NCBI GenBank assembly: GCA_900316435.1
Contig: ONCY01000014.1
Coordinates: 1-38,742, forward strand
DNA: 38,742 nt
Direction: 5' to 3'
Source of the DNA: an uncultured Eubacteriales bacterium
GTDB lineage: Bacteria > Bacillota > Clostridia > Oscillospirales > Acutalibacteraceae
Part shown: piece after piece, positions 1-6,634 of the stretch
Position numbering within the stretch: position 1 is the stretch's first letter
Layout: each line of letters begins with the position of its first letter
Made by a program: the position numbers and the translations under genes
Notes under the pieces: generated by a model
What the model was told of the DNA's origin: nothing
The model's input: only the letters and a program-made list of their open reading frames with translations
Database searches by the model: none

Positions 1-1
1 C

Positions 2-730
2 AACTATATGATAATGCAGTCCTACGACTTCTACGCGCTGTATCAGCGCTACGGCTGCAACATGCAGTTCGGCGGCGACGACCAGTGGAGCAACATGCTC
101 GGCGGCACCGAGCTTATCAGACGCAAGCTGGGCAAGGACGCTTACGCAATGACAATCAACCTGCTCCTCAATTCCGAGGGAAAAAAGATGGGCAAGACAC
201 AGTCGGGTGCCGTATGGCTTTCAGCAGAGAAAACCAGCCCTTACGATTTCTATCAGTACTGGAGGAACGTAGACGACGCCGATGTTGTTAAGTGCCTTAA
301 AATGCTTACCTTCCTGCCGCTTGAGCAGATTGACGAGCTCGCAAAGCTTGAGGGCAGCGAAATCAACAAGGCTAAGGAGATCCTCGCTTACGAGCTTACC
401 CAGATGATCCACGGCAAGGACGAGGCAGACAAGGCTCAGGAGGCGGCTCGCGCGCTGTTCGGCAGCAAGCAGAACACCGACAACATGCCTTCTACGGCCC
501 TCTCCGACGATGACTTTACCGACGGAAGCATAGCTATTCTCGACCTGCTTTCAAAATGCGGTCTGATCCCCTCCAAAAAAGAGGGCAGACGTTTAATTGA
601 GCAGGGCGGCATTTCGGTTGACGACGAAAAGGTAACCGAGGTTGTAGCAACTGTTCCGAAGTCGGCTTTTGAAAAAGGCCACGTAATAATCAAAAAGGGC
701 AAAAAGACCTTCCATAAGGCAACATTATAA
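2..730 (+). CDS. tyrS: Tyrosyl-tRNA synthetase, 3' part (5' end outside window)
   Basis: Charges tRNA-Tyr with tyrosine in the cytoplasm. The reading frame is open from the window edge (Asn-Tyr-Met...), so the N-terminal HIGH half of the class I catalytic domain lies upstream. Visible are the tyrosine/tRNA-site block GGDDQWSNM, then KKMGKT, the class I KMSKS-type loop in its bacterial TyrRS form. An anticodon-binding helical region follows, and the last 60 or so residues are an S4 RNA-binding domain (KKEGRRLIEQGGISVDDEKV) ending in KATL. No strong terminator follows. The 60-base gap to mscL contains only a short GCAGA/TCTGC stem, so read-through into mscL is possible. The identification is firm; only the start is missing. 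Confidence 0.97.
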   Translation, partial: NYMIMQSYDFYALYQRYGCNMQFGGDDQWSNMLGGTELIRRKLGKDAYAMTINLLLNSEGKKMGKTQSGAVWLSAEKTSPYDFYQYWRNVDDADVVKCLKMLTFLPLEQIDELAKLEGSEINKAKEILAYELTQMIHGKDEADKAQEAARALFGSKQNTDNMPSTALSDDDFTDGSIAILDLLSKCGLIPSKKEGRRLIEQGGISVDDEKVTEVVATVPKSAFEKGHVIIKKGKKTFHKATL

Positions 731-790
731 TTTTATTAAGGGATTGTTGCAGAGTATTCTGCTAAATAATAAGGAAAGAAGGACAATCAC

Positions 791-1267
791 ATGAAAATCG
801 TAAAAGAATTCAAGGAATTCATTATGCGCGGCAATGTCATGGATCTGGCAGTCGGCGTTATCATCGGCGGCGCTTTCGGCGCGATCGTAACGGCGTTTAT
901 CGATAACATGATCATGCCGTTCATAGGTCTGCTCACCGGCGGTATGGATTTCTCACAGCAGTTCATCGTTCTTAAGGCTCCCGATGGAATGGAAGCTTCC
1001 CAGATCAAGAGCATTGAACAGGCAAAAGAGGTCGGCGCTAACGTTTGGGGTTACGGCGCGTTCATCACAGCGGTCATCAACTTCCTGATCATCGCTCTGG
1101 TTATTTTCCTGATTGTAAAGGCTGTAAACAAGGCGGCCAACTTAAGAAAGAAGGAAGAGGAAGCCGAGCCCACCACAAAGGTTTGCCCGTTCTGCTGCAC
1201 CGAAATCGACATCAAGGCTACAAGATGCCCTCACTGCACAAGCGAGCTTCCCGAGCTTGAATCATAA
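791..1267 (+). CDS. mscL: Large-conductance mechanosensitive channel MscL with C-terminal zinc ribbon
   Basis: Homopentameric tension-gated channel that releases solutes on hypo-osmotic shock. The N-terminus ([23 protein letters not shown]) is the conserved MscL amphipathic helix plus TM1 gate. A periplasmic-loop equivalent follows (residues ~50-90), then TM2 ([19 protein letters not shown]). After a charged linker the last 30 residues contain CPFC and CPHC pairs 16 residues apart, a likely zinc ribbon in place of the usual C-terminal helical bundle. At 158 residues the protein is slightly longer than typical MscL (about 130-150). The ribosome site is a GGAAAGAAGGA stretch before ATG 791. I recall similar Cys tails in other Firmicute MscL proteins but could not check. 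Its metal binding is inferred. Confidence 0.95.
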   Translation: MKIVKEFKEFIMRGNVMDLAVGVIIGGAFGAIVTAFIDNMIMPFIGLLTGGMDFSQQFIVLKAPDGMEASQIKSIEQAKEVGANVWGYGAFITAVINFLIIALVIFLIVKAVNKAANLRKKEEEAEPTTKVCPFCCTEIDIKATRCPHCTSELPELES

Positions 1268-1285
1268 ATTAAGCTATTAGCAAAA

Positions 1286-1320
1286 AGGTCGTGCGGACTG
1301 TGTCCACACGGCCTAAATTT
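1286..1320 (+). terminator. Terminator after mscL
   Basis: A 13-bp stem (1286-1298 with 1302-1314, two G-U pairs) closes a TGT loop and is followed by AAATTTTT. It sits 18 bases after the mscL stop. Confidence 0.75.
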
Positions 1321-1321
1321 T

Positions 1322-1356
1322 TGCAAAAAATAAGAGCCGGCACAAAACCGGCTCTG
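1322..1356 (-). terminator. Terminator of the rpsF-ssb-rpsR operon
   Basis: AGAGCCGG (1333-1340) pairs with CCGGCTCT (1348-1355). On the reverse strand it is followed by TTATTTTTTG, a good U-tract, just after the rpsR stop. Confidence 0.85.
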
Positions 1357-1365
1357 AAAAACTGA

Positions 1366-1605
1366 TTAGTCAGCGGTGTAGGGGAGCAGCGCAAGGTGAC
1401 GTGCGCGCTTGATCGCTGTTGTAAGGTCACGCTGATGCCTTGCGCAGGTGCCTGTCACACGGCGGGGAAGGATCTTTCCTCTCTCTGACATATAGCGGCG
1501 AAGACGAGCGATATCCTTGTAATCAATGTGCTCTACCTTATCAACGCAGAAACCGCAAACCTTCTTGCGGGACTTTCTGCCGCGGTTGTTGGGTCTTTCA
1601 GCCAT
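1366..1605 (-). CDS. rpsR: Small ribosomal subunit protein bS18
   Basis: Structural protein of the 30S platform, where it pairs with bS6. It is 79 residues, usual for the family. The core [19 protein letters not shown] is the bS18 signature, and [21 protein letters not shown] is the conserved C-terminal block. An N-terminal CxxC (CGFC) and a later CARH could together bind zinc as in the zinc-containing bS18 forms; that is inference. The start is the ATG at 1603-1605 (Met-Ala-Glu-Arg), preceded by AAAGGAG on the reverse strand. A longer frame reaching 1635 lacks a ribosome site in position. It is last in the operon rpsF-ssb-rpsR, the usual bacterial order. Confidence 0.97.
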   Translation of the reverse strand: MAERPNNRGRKSRKKVCGFCVDKVEHIDYKDIARLRRYMSERGKILPRRVTGTCARHQRDLTTAIKRARHLALLPYTAD

Positions 1606-1646
1606 TGTGGGTTCTCCTTTCGTGAGAATATTCAAAAATAGTTACA

Positions 1647-2108
1647 TTAAATAGAACCGCTCTGGTAAGAGGGCTGAGGCTGCGCGGGCGCCTGATAGTT
1701 TTGAGGAGCGGGCGCTGAGTAGCCTTGATTTCCGCCGTAAGACTGATTTCCGTAAGACTGGCCGCCGCCGTAGCTGTTGTTGCTGTCGCGGCGCTCGCCC
1801 GTAAACGAAACATTGTCGGCAACGACTTCGACAACATAGCGGTTGGTACCGTCCTTAGCCTGATAGGTTCTGGTCTGAAGCTGACCTTCTACTGCGATCA
1901 TCGCGCCCTTGCCGAAGTAACGGCAAACAAACTCTGCGGTCTGTCTCCAGCACACGATGTCAATAAAATCAGCCTTGCGTTCCTCGCCCTGCTTAACATA
2001 GCCTCTGTCAACGGCAATGCGGAAGCTGGTAACGCTGATACCTGACGCGGTTGTCTTTAACTCGGGATCAGACACAAGTCTGCCCATCAAAATAACTCTG
2101 TTTAACAT
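1647..2108 (-). CDS. ssb: Single-stranded DNA-binding protein lacking the acidic C-terminal tip
   Basis: Binds single-stranded DNA during replication and repair. Residues 1-105 form a standard OB fold: MLNRVILMGRLVSDPEL, FRIAVDR, DFIDIVCW, FGKGAMIAVEGQLQTR. A Gly/Asn/Tyr/Gln-rich linker follows (residues ~110-150, GGGQSYGNQSYGGNQ), then Gln/Pro-rich sequence. The protein ends in YQSGSI. The usual SSB partner-docking tip (DDDIPF-like) is absent, and it does not appear in another frame just downstream. ATG 2108 has a GAAAGGATGAC ribosome site. It lies between rpsF and rpsR, as in most bacteria, so it is the housekeeping copy by position. Confidence 0.95.
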   Translation of the reverse strand: MLNRVILMGRLVSDPELKTTASGISVTSFRIAVDRGYVKQGEERKADFIDIVCWRQTAEFVCRYFGKGAMIAVEGQLQTRTYQAKDGTNRYVVEVVADNVSFTGERRDSNNSYGGGQSYGNQSYGGNQGYSAPAPQNYQAPAQPQPSYQSGSI

Positions 2109-2150
2109 ACTGTCATCCTTTCACGTTCGGGCTTTCGCCCTACAAAATGC

Positions 2151-2447
2151 TTATTCGTCTTCTTTCTTGATGATCATTGAGCGGATTACATCTTCGTTGA
2201 TTCTGAATTTACGGTCAAGCTCCGCGGGGAACTCGGCGGTAGACTCAAAGTCAAACAGAACGTAGTAGCCTTCGCTCTCCTTGTTGATGAGGTAAGCAAG
2301 CTTTCTCTTGCCCCATTCATCAACATTCTTCAAAGTGGCGTTCTGCTCGATGAGTGTCTTGAATCTCTCCACAACGGACTGAACTGCTTCCTCGCCCTTC
2401 TTCATGGAAACAACCATGACGGTCTCATAATTTGCTGTTACTGCCAT
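2151..2447 (-). CDS. rpsF: Small ribosomal subunit protein bS6
   Basis: 30S protein that binds bS18 and 16S rRNA. It is 98 residues. ANYETVMVV at the N-terminus, VDEWGKRKLAYLINKESEGYYVLFDF in the centre and FRINEDVIRSMIIKK near the end are characteristic of bS6. The start chosen is the ATG at 2445-2447, because GGAGGTGC lies ideally upstream on the reverse strand. The frame continues upstream to 2504, but that part is unconserved. First gene of rpsF-ssb-rpsR, driven by the promoter at 2526-2553. Confidence 0.96.
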   Translation of the reverse strand: MAVTANYETVMVVSMKKGEEAVQSVVERFKTLIEQNATLKNVDEWGKRKLAYLINKESEGYYVLFDFESTAEFPAELDRKFRINEDVIRSMIIKKEDE

Positions 2448-2525
2448 TTCTTTGCACCTCCTTCTGGACTTAATGGCGGCTTCTGCCGCAAGGATTTGCC
2501 GCACTTTGCATAGTGCAACAGATAT

Positions 2526-2553
2526 ATTATATCATGATTTATTTTTTTGTCAA
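2526..2553 (-). promoter_or_regulatory. Sigma-A promoter of rpsF-ssb-rpsR
   Basis: On the reverse strand: TTGACA (2548-2553), 16-base AT-rich spacer, TATAAT (2526-2531). Both hexamers match consensus. The leader to the rpsF start is about 70 bases. Confidence 0.85.
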
Positions 2554-2609
2554 CCAAAAATTCACAATTATTTTGGCTTATACCGCCGTTTTATTGGGGT
2601 ATTGGCAGA

Positions 2610-2637
2610 TTGACAAAACCGCCAAAAGATATATAAT
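2610..2637 (+). promoter_or_regulatory. Sigma-A promoter of the polymer-export operon
   Basis: TTGACA (2610-2615), 16-base spacer, TATAAT (2632-2637), about 60 bases before the permease gene. It is divergent from the rpsF promoter. Confidence 0.85.
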
Positions 2638-2699
2638 GTATGTAGTATGGGTAAAAATGCATTGGATTATTGTGAATACGAATTGTTAAAAGGATGTGT

Positions 2700-3530
2700 A
2701 TGATGATTACCTCGATTTTTAAGGAACATAAGGGTTTTGGCAAACAGATTTTTCTGCTCGCTAAAAATGAGCTTATCAAAACCTACAAGGGCGCTATAAT
2801 CGGTCCGGGCTGGGCTGTTGTAAAGCCCGCGTTTACTATTTTTGTTTACTGGTTTGCTTTTAACACCATTCGCAGCGGAAAAAGCATCCGCATGTATTTA
2901 GGCTCGGGTTACAGCGAGCCCATGGCATTTTTTACCTTTATGTTTATCGGTATTATTCCATGGTTTTTTATCCAGGACAGCATCCTGCAGGGAACAAAGA
3001 CCCTGCGCAATAACAGGCAGTTTATTACAAAGGTGAAATTTCCTGTTTCCACAATACTTACATATACCGGAATATCAAGGCTTTATGTACATATGATGCT
3101 CATGTCGATCATGTACGTTTTTGTAATCATAGCTATCGGCCCAAGCTGGTACAATCTGCAATTCTTCTTCTATTGTCCGCTGATGTTTTTCTTCTTTCTG
3201 GCGCTGTCGTGGACAACGGCTCCCATGGCGGCGTTCTCAAAGGACTTTGAAAGCCTTGTAGTATCTATTATGACGGGTATCTTCTGGCTGTCGGGCATAA
3301 TGTATGATTCCTATGATCCCAAGGTTTTCGGCGGGGTCGCAAAGTATTTTATGCTGGCAAATCCGATAAACTTCTTTGTAAACGGCTACCGCAATACTTT
3401 CCTGATCCACCGCGGATTCTGGGTTTATAAAACCGAGCTGGTGATCTTTGCCGTGGAATTAATAGGCATAACTCTGTTGGGCATTTTCAACTACAACCGT
3501 CTCAGGAAAAAGCTTCCTGACGTTCTTTAA
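2700..3530 (+). CDS. ABC-2 type polysaccharide/teichoic-acid export permease (Wzm/TagG-like)
   Basis: Membrane half of an exporter that moves a lipid-linked surface polymer across the membrane. The N-terminus (ELIKTYKGAIIGPGWAVVKPAFTIFVYWFAF) is typical of the Wzm/TagG family: an amphipathic interface helix followed by TM1. About six membrane segments follow, and SGIMYDSYDP and NPINFFVNGYRN near the end match the family's conserved C-terminal part. About 277 residues, usual length. AAAAGGA at 2688-2694 suggests ATG 2700 or 2703 as start; the ATG at 2694 overlaps the ribosome site. It is 12 bases from the ATPase gene, so the two form one transporter. The polymer is not identifiable from sequence. 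Confidence 0.9.
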   Translation: MMITSIFKEHKGFGKQIFLLAKNELIKTYKGAIIGPGWAVVKPAFTIFVYWFAFNTIRSGKSIRMYLGSGYSEPMAFFTFMFIGIIPWFFIQDSILQGTKTLRNNRQFITKVKFPVSTILTYTGISRLYVHMMLMSIMYVFVIIAIGPSWYNLQFFFYCPLMFFFFLALSWTTAPMAAFSKDFESLVVSIMTGIFWLSGIMYDSYDPKVFGGVAKYFMLANPINFFVNGYRNTFLIHRGFWVYKTELVIFAVELIGITLLGIFNYNRLRKKLPDVL

Positions 3531-3542
3531 GGAGGCGTTGAT

Positions 3543-4289
3543 ATGTCAGAACCGATTATCACCTTTAAAAACGTCAGCAAAACTTATATTCTCTATAAAA
3601 ACGATCAGGCGCGTTTCAAGGCGCTGTTCTTCAAGCCGAAGAATCCGAAAACAAACAAGGCGCTCAACGGTGTTTCGTTTGAGATATGCAGAGGCGAATC
3701 CGTCGGTATCGTAGGCGACAACGGCGCGGGAAAATCGACTCTGCTAAAGATGATTACAGGCGTTGCCTTTCCCGATGAGGGCGAAATCATAGTCAACGGC
3801 AAGGTTGCGGCTCTGCTTGAGCTTACCGCAGGCTTCTCGCTTGAAATGACAGGCAGAGAGAACATCTATCTCAAGGGTTATATCCTTGGTCTTGAGGACG
3901 CTTATATAAAGGAGATCGAGGAGAAAATCATCGACTTTGCAGAGCTTGGCGACTATATCGACCAGCCCGTAAGAACTTACTCAAGCGGTATGAAAATGCG
4001 CCTCGGCTTTGCAATCAACGTAAACATCGAGCCTGATGTGCTTGTTGTCGACGAGGCTCTCGCGGTAGGTGACGCAAGCTTCAAGCGCAAGTGTAAGGAT
4101 AAAATCAAGGACATCATTTCCGCGGGTACGACTGTGCTTTATGTAAGCCACAACGCCGATTCCGTTGCGGAAATCTGCCCGCGCTCTATCTATCTCAGAA
4201 AGGGCACCGTTATTTTTGACGGTCCCACCGATGAGACTCTTAAGGTTTACCACGACTATAAGGAAGCTCAGAAGAAAAAGAAAAAATAA
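3543..4289 (+). CDS. Polysaccharide/teichoic-acid export ABC ATPase (Wzt/TagH-like)
   Basis: Nucleotide-binding subunit paired with the preceding permease. Walker A is GDNGAGKST (residues ~57-65), the ABC signature is TYSSGMKMRLGFA, Walker B is VLVVDEALAVGD, and the switch histidine is in LYVSHN. The sequence GVAFPDEGEIIVNGKVAALLELTAGF is the hallmark of the Wzt/TagH branch. At 248 residues it ends just after the ATPase core (KEAQKKKKK) and lacks the C-terminal carbohydrate-binding domain of many Wzt proteins. That suggests transport independent of recognising a capped chain end. AAGGAGG precedes ATG 3543. Confidence 0.93.
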   Translation: MSEPIITFKNVSKTYILYKNDQARFKALFFKPKNPKTNKALNGVSFEICRGESVGIVGDNGAGKSTLLKMITGVAFPDEGEIIVNGKVAALLELTAGFSLEMTGRENIYLKGYILGLEDAYIKEIEEKIIDFAELGDYIDQPVRTYSSGMKMRLGFAINVNIEPDVLVVDEALAVGDASFKRKCKDKIKDIISAGTTVLYVSHNADSVAEICPRSIYLRKGTVIFDGPTDETLKVYHDYKEAQKKKKK

Positions 4290-4304
4290 ACTGTATTTAC
4301 AACA

Positions 4305-4323
4305 GGGCGTGCACTGCACGCCC
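4305..4323 (+). other. Intergenic RNA hairpin
   Basis: GGGCGTGC (4305-4312) and GCACGCCC (4316-4323) form a perfect 8-bp stem over an ACT loop, between the exporter ATPase and the fusion gene. AT repeats rather than a U-tract follow, so a stability or partial-attenuation element is more likely than a full terminator. Confidence 0.5.
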
Positions 4324-4342
4324 ATATATATAGAACTTAATT

Positions 4343-6187
4343 ATGATTAAAGACAGACTCAATGATTTTGAAACCGACTGGGCGGCTATGCCTCAGGTCG
4401 AAAAGGAAAAACTTGAAAAGCTCAAAGGCAAAACGGTTCTTGTTTGCGGACATACAATAGCACGCTGCCTTTGTTATGCGCTTGTATATCAGAGCGAGCG
4501 CAAGAGCCGCGATATTAAGGTCATTTACGCGGGCGACTGCAAAGACTTTTACCCTGAGTGTACCGAAAGCGAGTTTTTTACCGCCGTCAATCTTAATTCT
4601 ATAAGAGAAATAAAAGACGCCGATTATATTGTCCATACGGGCTTTTGCGGCGAATACAGCGAGAGCTATGCAGCAGATTTTGCCGAGGAGATAAGCAGCG
4701 TTAATGCGCTTGCGGCACTTGCTGAAAAGACAAACGCAAAGGTTGTTCTGCTCAGCGACAGCAGGGTTTACGGCAACGGCAAGCCCATGCGCGTTTACTC
4801 CGAAAACGAGAATGCCGCGCTCTGCAATACCGACCTAAAAACACGCGACAATCAGCTTTTAAGGGCGGTTGAAAACCTGTGGAACTGCCGCGCTTCTGAC
4901 GGCAGGTTTTCGCTCACCGTGTTCCGTACGGGAATCGTGCTCGGCGCGCGCAGCGGACTTAAAACCTTCCTCGACGGTGTGTTCAGGGCTGTTGCCGAGG
5001 GCAAGCCCTGCACGCTTGTAAACGGCAAGAAGCTCTCCTTTGTATATCTGACCGATGTTTTCCGTGCAATTGTTTACGCTTTTGGCGGAAGCGTCCGCAA
5101 GGAAGGAACATACAACCTTATAGGCGTAAACGGCACAGCGTCCGGCGGTATGATAGCCGCGCTGCTTCACGATACATACCCCGACAAGGCTAAAATAACA
5201 CTTGTTGACGGCGAGGACGAAAACGCCTGCGCCATTACGAACAGCAAGCTTATAAACAGCGGCTGCGCTCCCGAGCTTGACCTTTCAACATCCCTTGAGC
5301 TCTGCGTAATGTCATATCTTCCCGAAACGGGCGAGGTGCTGCAGCTCTCGAACACCCATGACGGCAGACTAAAGGCTCTGCAAAAAATGCAGATAGCCTA
5401 CCTGCTCGAGGTCGACAGGATCTGCAAAAAGCACAACATCAAATACTTCCTCGGCGGCGGCACTCTGCTGGGAGCTATCCGTCACAACGGCTTTATTCCG
5501 TGGGACGACGACTCAGACATCATTATGCTGCGCCCCGATTACGACAGATTTGCCGAGATAGCTCAGAAGGAGCTGCCCGAGGGCATGACATTTGAGTCGC
5601 ACAAGACCGACAAAAACTGTTTTTATGAATTCAACAAGCTGCGCGTTGAGAACACCATGTTCGCGACCGAGCTTGCGAAGAATCACACCGATATCAATGT
5701 CGGAATCCCGTTTGATATTTTCTGCCACGACAAGAGCGCAAATTCCGCTCTGGGCAGGAAAATCCACTTTGCTATGACTATCTTCACGCGCGCTCTTGTG
5801 CTCAATAAATGGAACCATCGCAAGGTAGATAACGGCAGCCGCGTTCAGTCGGCGGTTACCAATTTTTTTGTAAAGGTATTTCCGCTCAGGTTCAGTTTTT
5901 TCCTGATGAGCCACACGCTTACTTTCTTTAGAAGAAAAAAGAATGCCAAATATCTTTACGACGGAACAGGCAAAAACGTTTACCGCGGCTTTTTTGACGC
6001 CACAATTCTCGACGAGGAAACCACCCACGAGTTCGAGGGCTATCAGTTCCCCGTGCCAAAGCGTTATGATGAGTATCTAAAGTTCATTTACGGCGACTAT
6101 ATGGAGCTTCCGCCGCTCAGCACAAGGCACGGCTGCCACGAAATAGTGCTCTGCGACTTGGGCAGGTTCGACGCCGACAACGAATAA
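4343..6187 (+). CDS. Fusion: degenerate SDR/epimerase-like domain plus LicD-family domain
   Basis: Two domains in one 614-residue chain. Residues ~25-310 resemble an extended-SDR nucleotide-sugar epimerase fold: KTVLVCG strand, DADYIVHTG, AKVVLLSDSRVYGNG, SLTVFRTGIVLGARSG, LSFVYLTDVFRAIVYAF. The Gly-rich NAD loop is poor (CGHTIARC) and no clear YxxxK catalytic pair follows VYG, so it may be non-catalytic. Residues ~345-600 are LicD-like: KYFLGGGTLLGAIRHNGFIPWDDDSDI, with the DDDSD acidic cluster near 388, and YGDYMELPP near the end. LicD proteins transfer phosphocholine or similar phospho-groups to surface glycans. Placement after the exporter pair suggests decoration of the exported polymer. 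No strong ribosome site is seen before ATG 4343. The substrate is unknown. Confidence 0.85.
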   Translation: MIKDRLNDFETDWAAMPQVEKEKLEKLKGKTVLVCGHTIARCLCYALVYQSERKSRDIKVIYAGDCKDFYPECTESEFFTAVNLNSIREIKDADYIVHTGFCGEYSESYAADFAEEISSVNALAALAEKTNAKVVLLSDSRVYGNGKPMRVYSENENAALCNTDLKTRDNQLLRAVENLWNCRASDGRFSLTVFRTGIVLGARSGLKTFLDGVFRAVAEGKPCTLVNGKKLSFVYLTDVFRAIVYAFGGSVRKEGTYNLIGVNGTASGGMIAALLHDTYPDKAKITLVDGEDENACAITNSKLINSGCAPELDLSTSLELCVMSYLPETGEVLQLSNTHDGRLKALQKMQIAYLLEVDRICKKHNIKYFLGGGTLLGAIRHNGFIPWDDDSDIIMLRPDYDRFAEIAQKELPEGMTFESHKTDKNCFYEFNKLRVENTMFATELAKNHTDINVGIPFDIFCHDKSANSALGRKIHFAMTIFTRALVLNKWNHRKVDNGSRVQSAVTNFFVKVFPLRFSFFLMSHTLTFFRRKKNAKYLYDGTGKNVYRGFFDATILDEETTHEFEGYQFPVPKRYDEYLKFIYGDYMELPPLSTRHGCHEIVLCDLGRFDADNE

Positions 6188-6203
6188 TTCAATATATCTG
6201 TAC

Positions 6204-6243
6204 ACGCGTCCGAAATTTATAACTCGGGCGCGTTAACTTTTAT
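6204..6243 (+). terminator. Terminator after the LicD fusion gene
   Basis: ACGCGTCCGA (6204-6213) pairs with TCGGGCGCGT (6224-6233), 10 bp with one G-U, followed by TAACTTTTAT. The U-tract is only moderate. Confidence 0.6.
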
Positions 6244-6244
6244 A

Positions 6245-6273
6245 TTGACAAATACCCCCAGGGGGTATATAAT
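6245..6273 (+). promoter_or_regulatory. csoR-copA promoter with embedded CsoR operator
   Basis: TTGACA (6245-6250), 17-base spacer, TATAAT (6268-6273). The spacer is occupied by the perfect palindrome ATACCCCCAGGGGGTAT (6252-6268), a C-tract/G-tract operator of the type bound by CsoR copper repressors. Bound CsoR would cover the region between -35 and -10; Cu(I) would release it, making the operon autoregulated. Confidence 0.92.
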
Positions 6274-6302
6274 GTAAATACAATAAACAAGGAGTGACAG
6301 CT

Positions 6303-6602
6303 ATGTCGTGCGAGCACTGCATTCAAAAGAAAAAGCACCGCGATGACGACGAATATAAAAAGCTTTTAAACAGGCTCAGTCGAATTGAAGGGCAGATTCG
6401 CGGAATCCGTAAAATGGTCGAGAGCGACGCTTACTGCACCGATATTCTTATTCAGGTGTCGGCTGTTTCCGCCGCGCTCAACGCCTTTAACAAAGAGCTT
6501 CTTTCCAATCATATTCACACCTGCGTTGCGAATGATATAAGAGAGGGCAAGGACGAAACGATTGACGAGCTTTGCGAAACGCTTAAAAAGCTGATGAAGT
6601 AA
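6303..6602 (+). CDS. csoR: Copper-sensing transcriptional repressor CsoR
   Basis: All-helical metal sensor that represses the copper operon until Cu(I) binds. It is 99 residues. LLNRLSRIEGQIRGIRKMVESD is the family core. The Cu(I) ligand triad is present with exact family spacing: Cys45 (AYCTDIL), His70 and Cys74 (NHIHTC). An extra N-terminal CEHC motif (Cys3, Cys6) resembles metal-chaperone sites and may be an accessory metal site (inference). AAGGAG at 6289-6294 fixes ATG 6303; a GTG at 6294 in the same frame overlaps the ribosome site and is rejected. First gene of the operon, 32 bases before copA. Confidence 0.95.
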   Translation: MSCEHCIQKKKHRDDDEYKKLLNRLSRIEGQIRGIRKMVESDAYCTDILIQVSAVSAALNAFNKELLSNHIHTCVANDIREGKDETIDELCETLKKLMK

Positions 6603-6634
6603 GAATTGTTTAGTCATTGAAAAGAGGTGAAATA

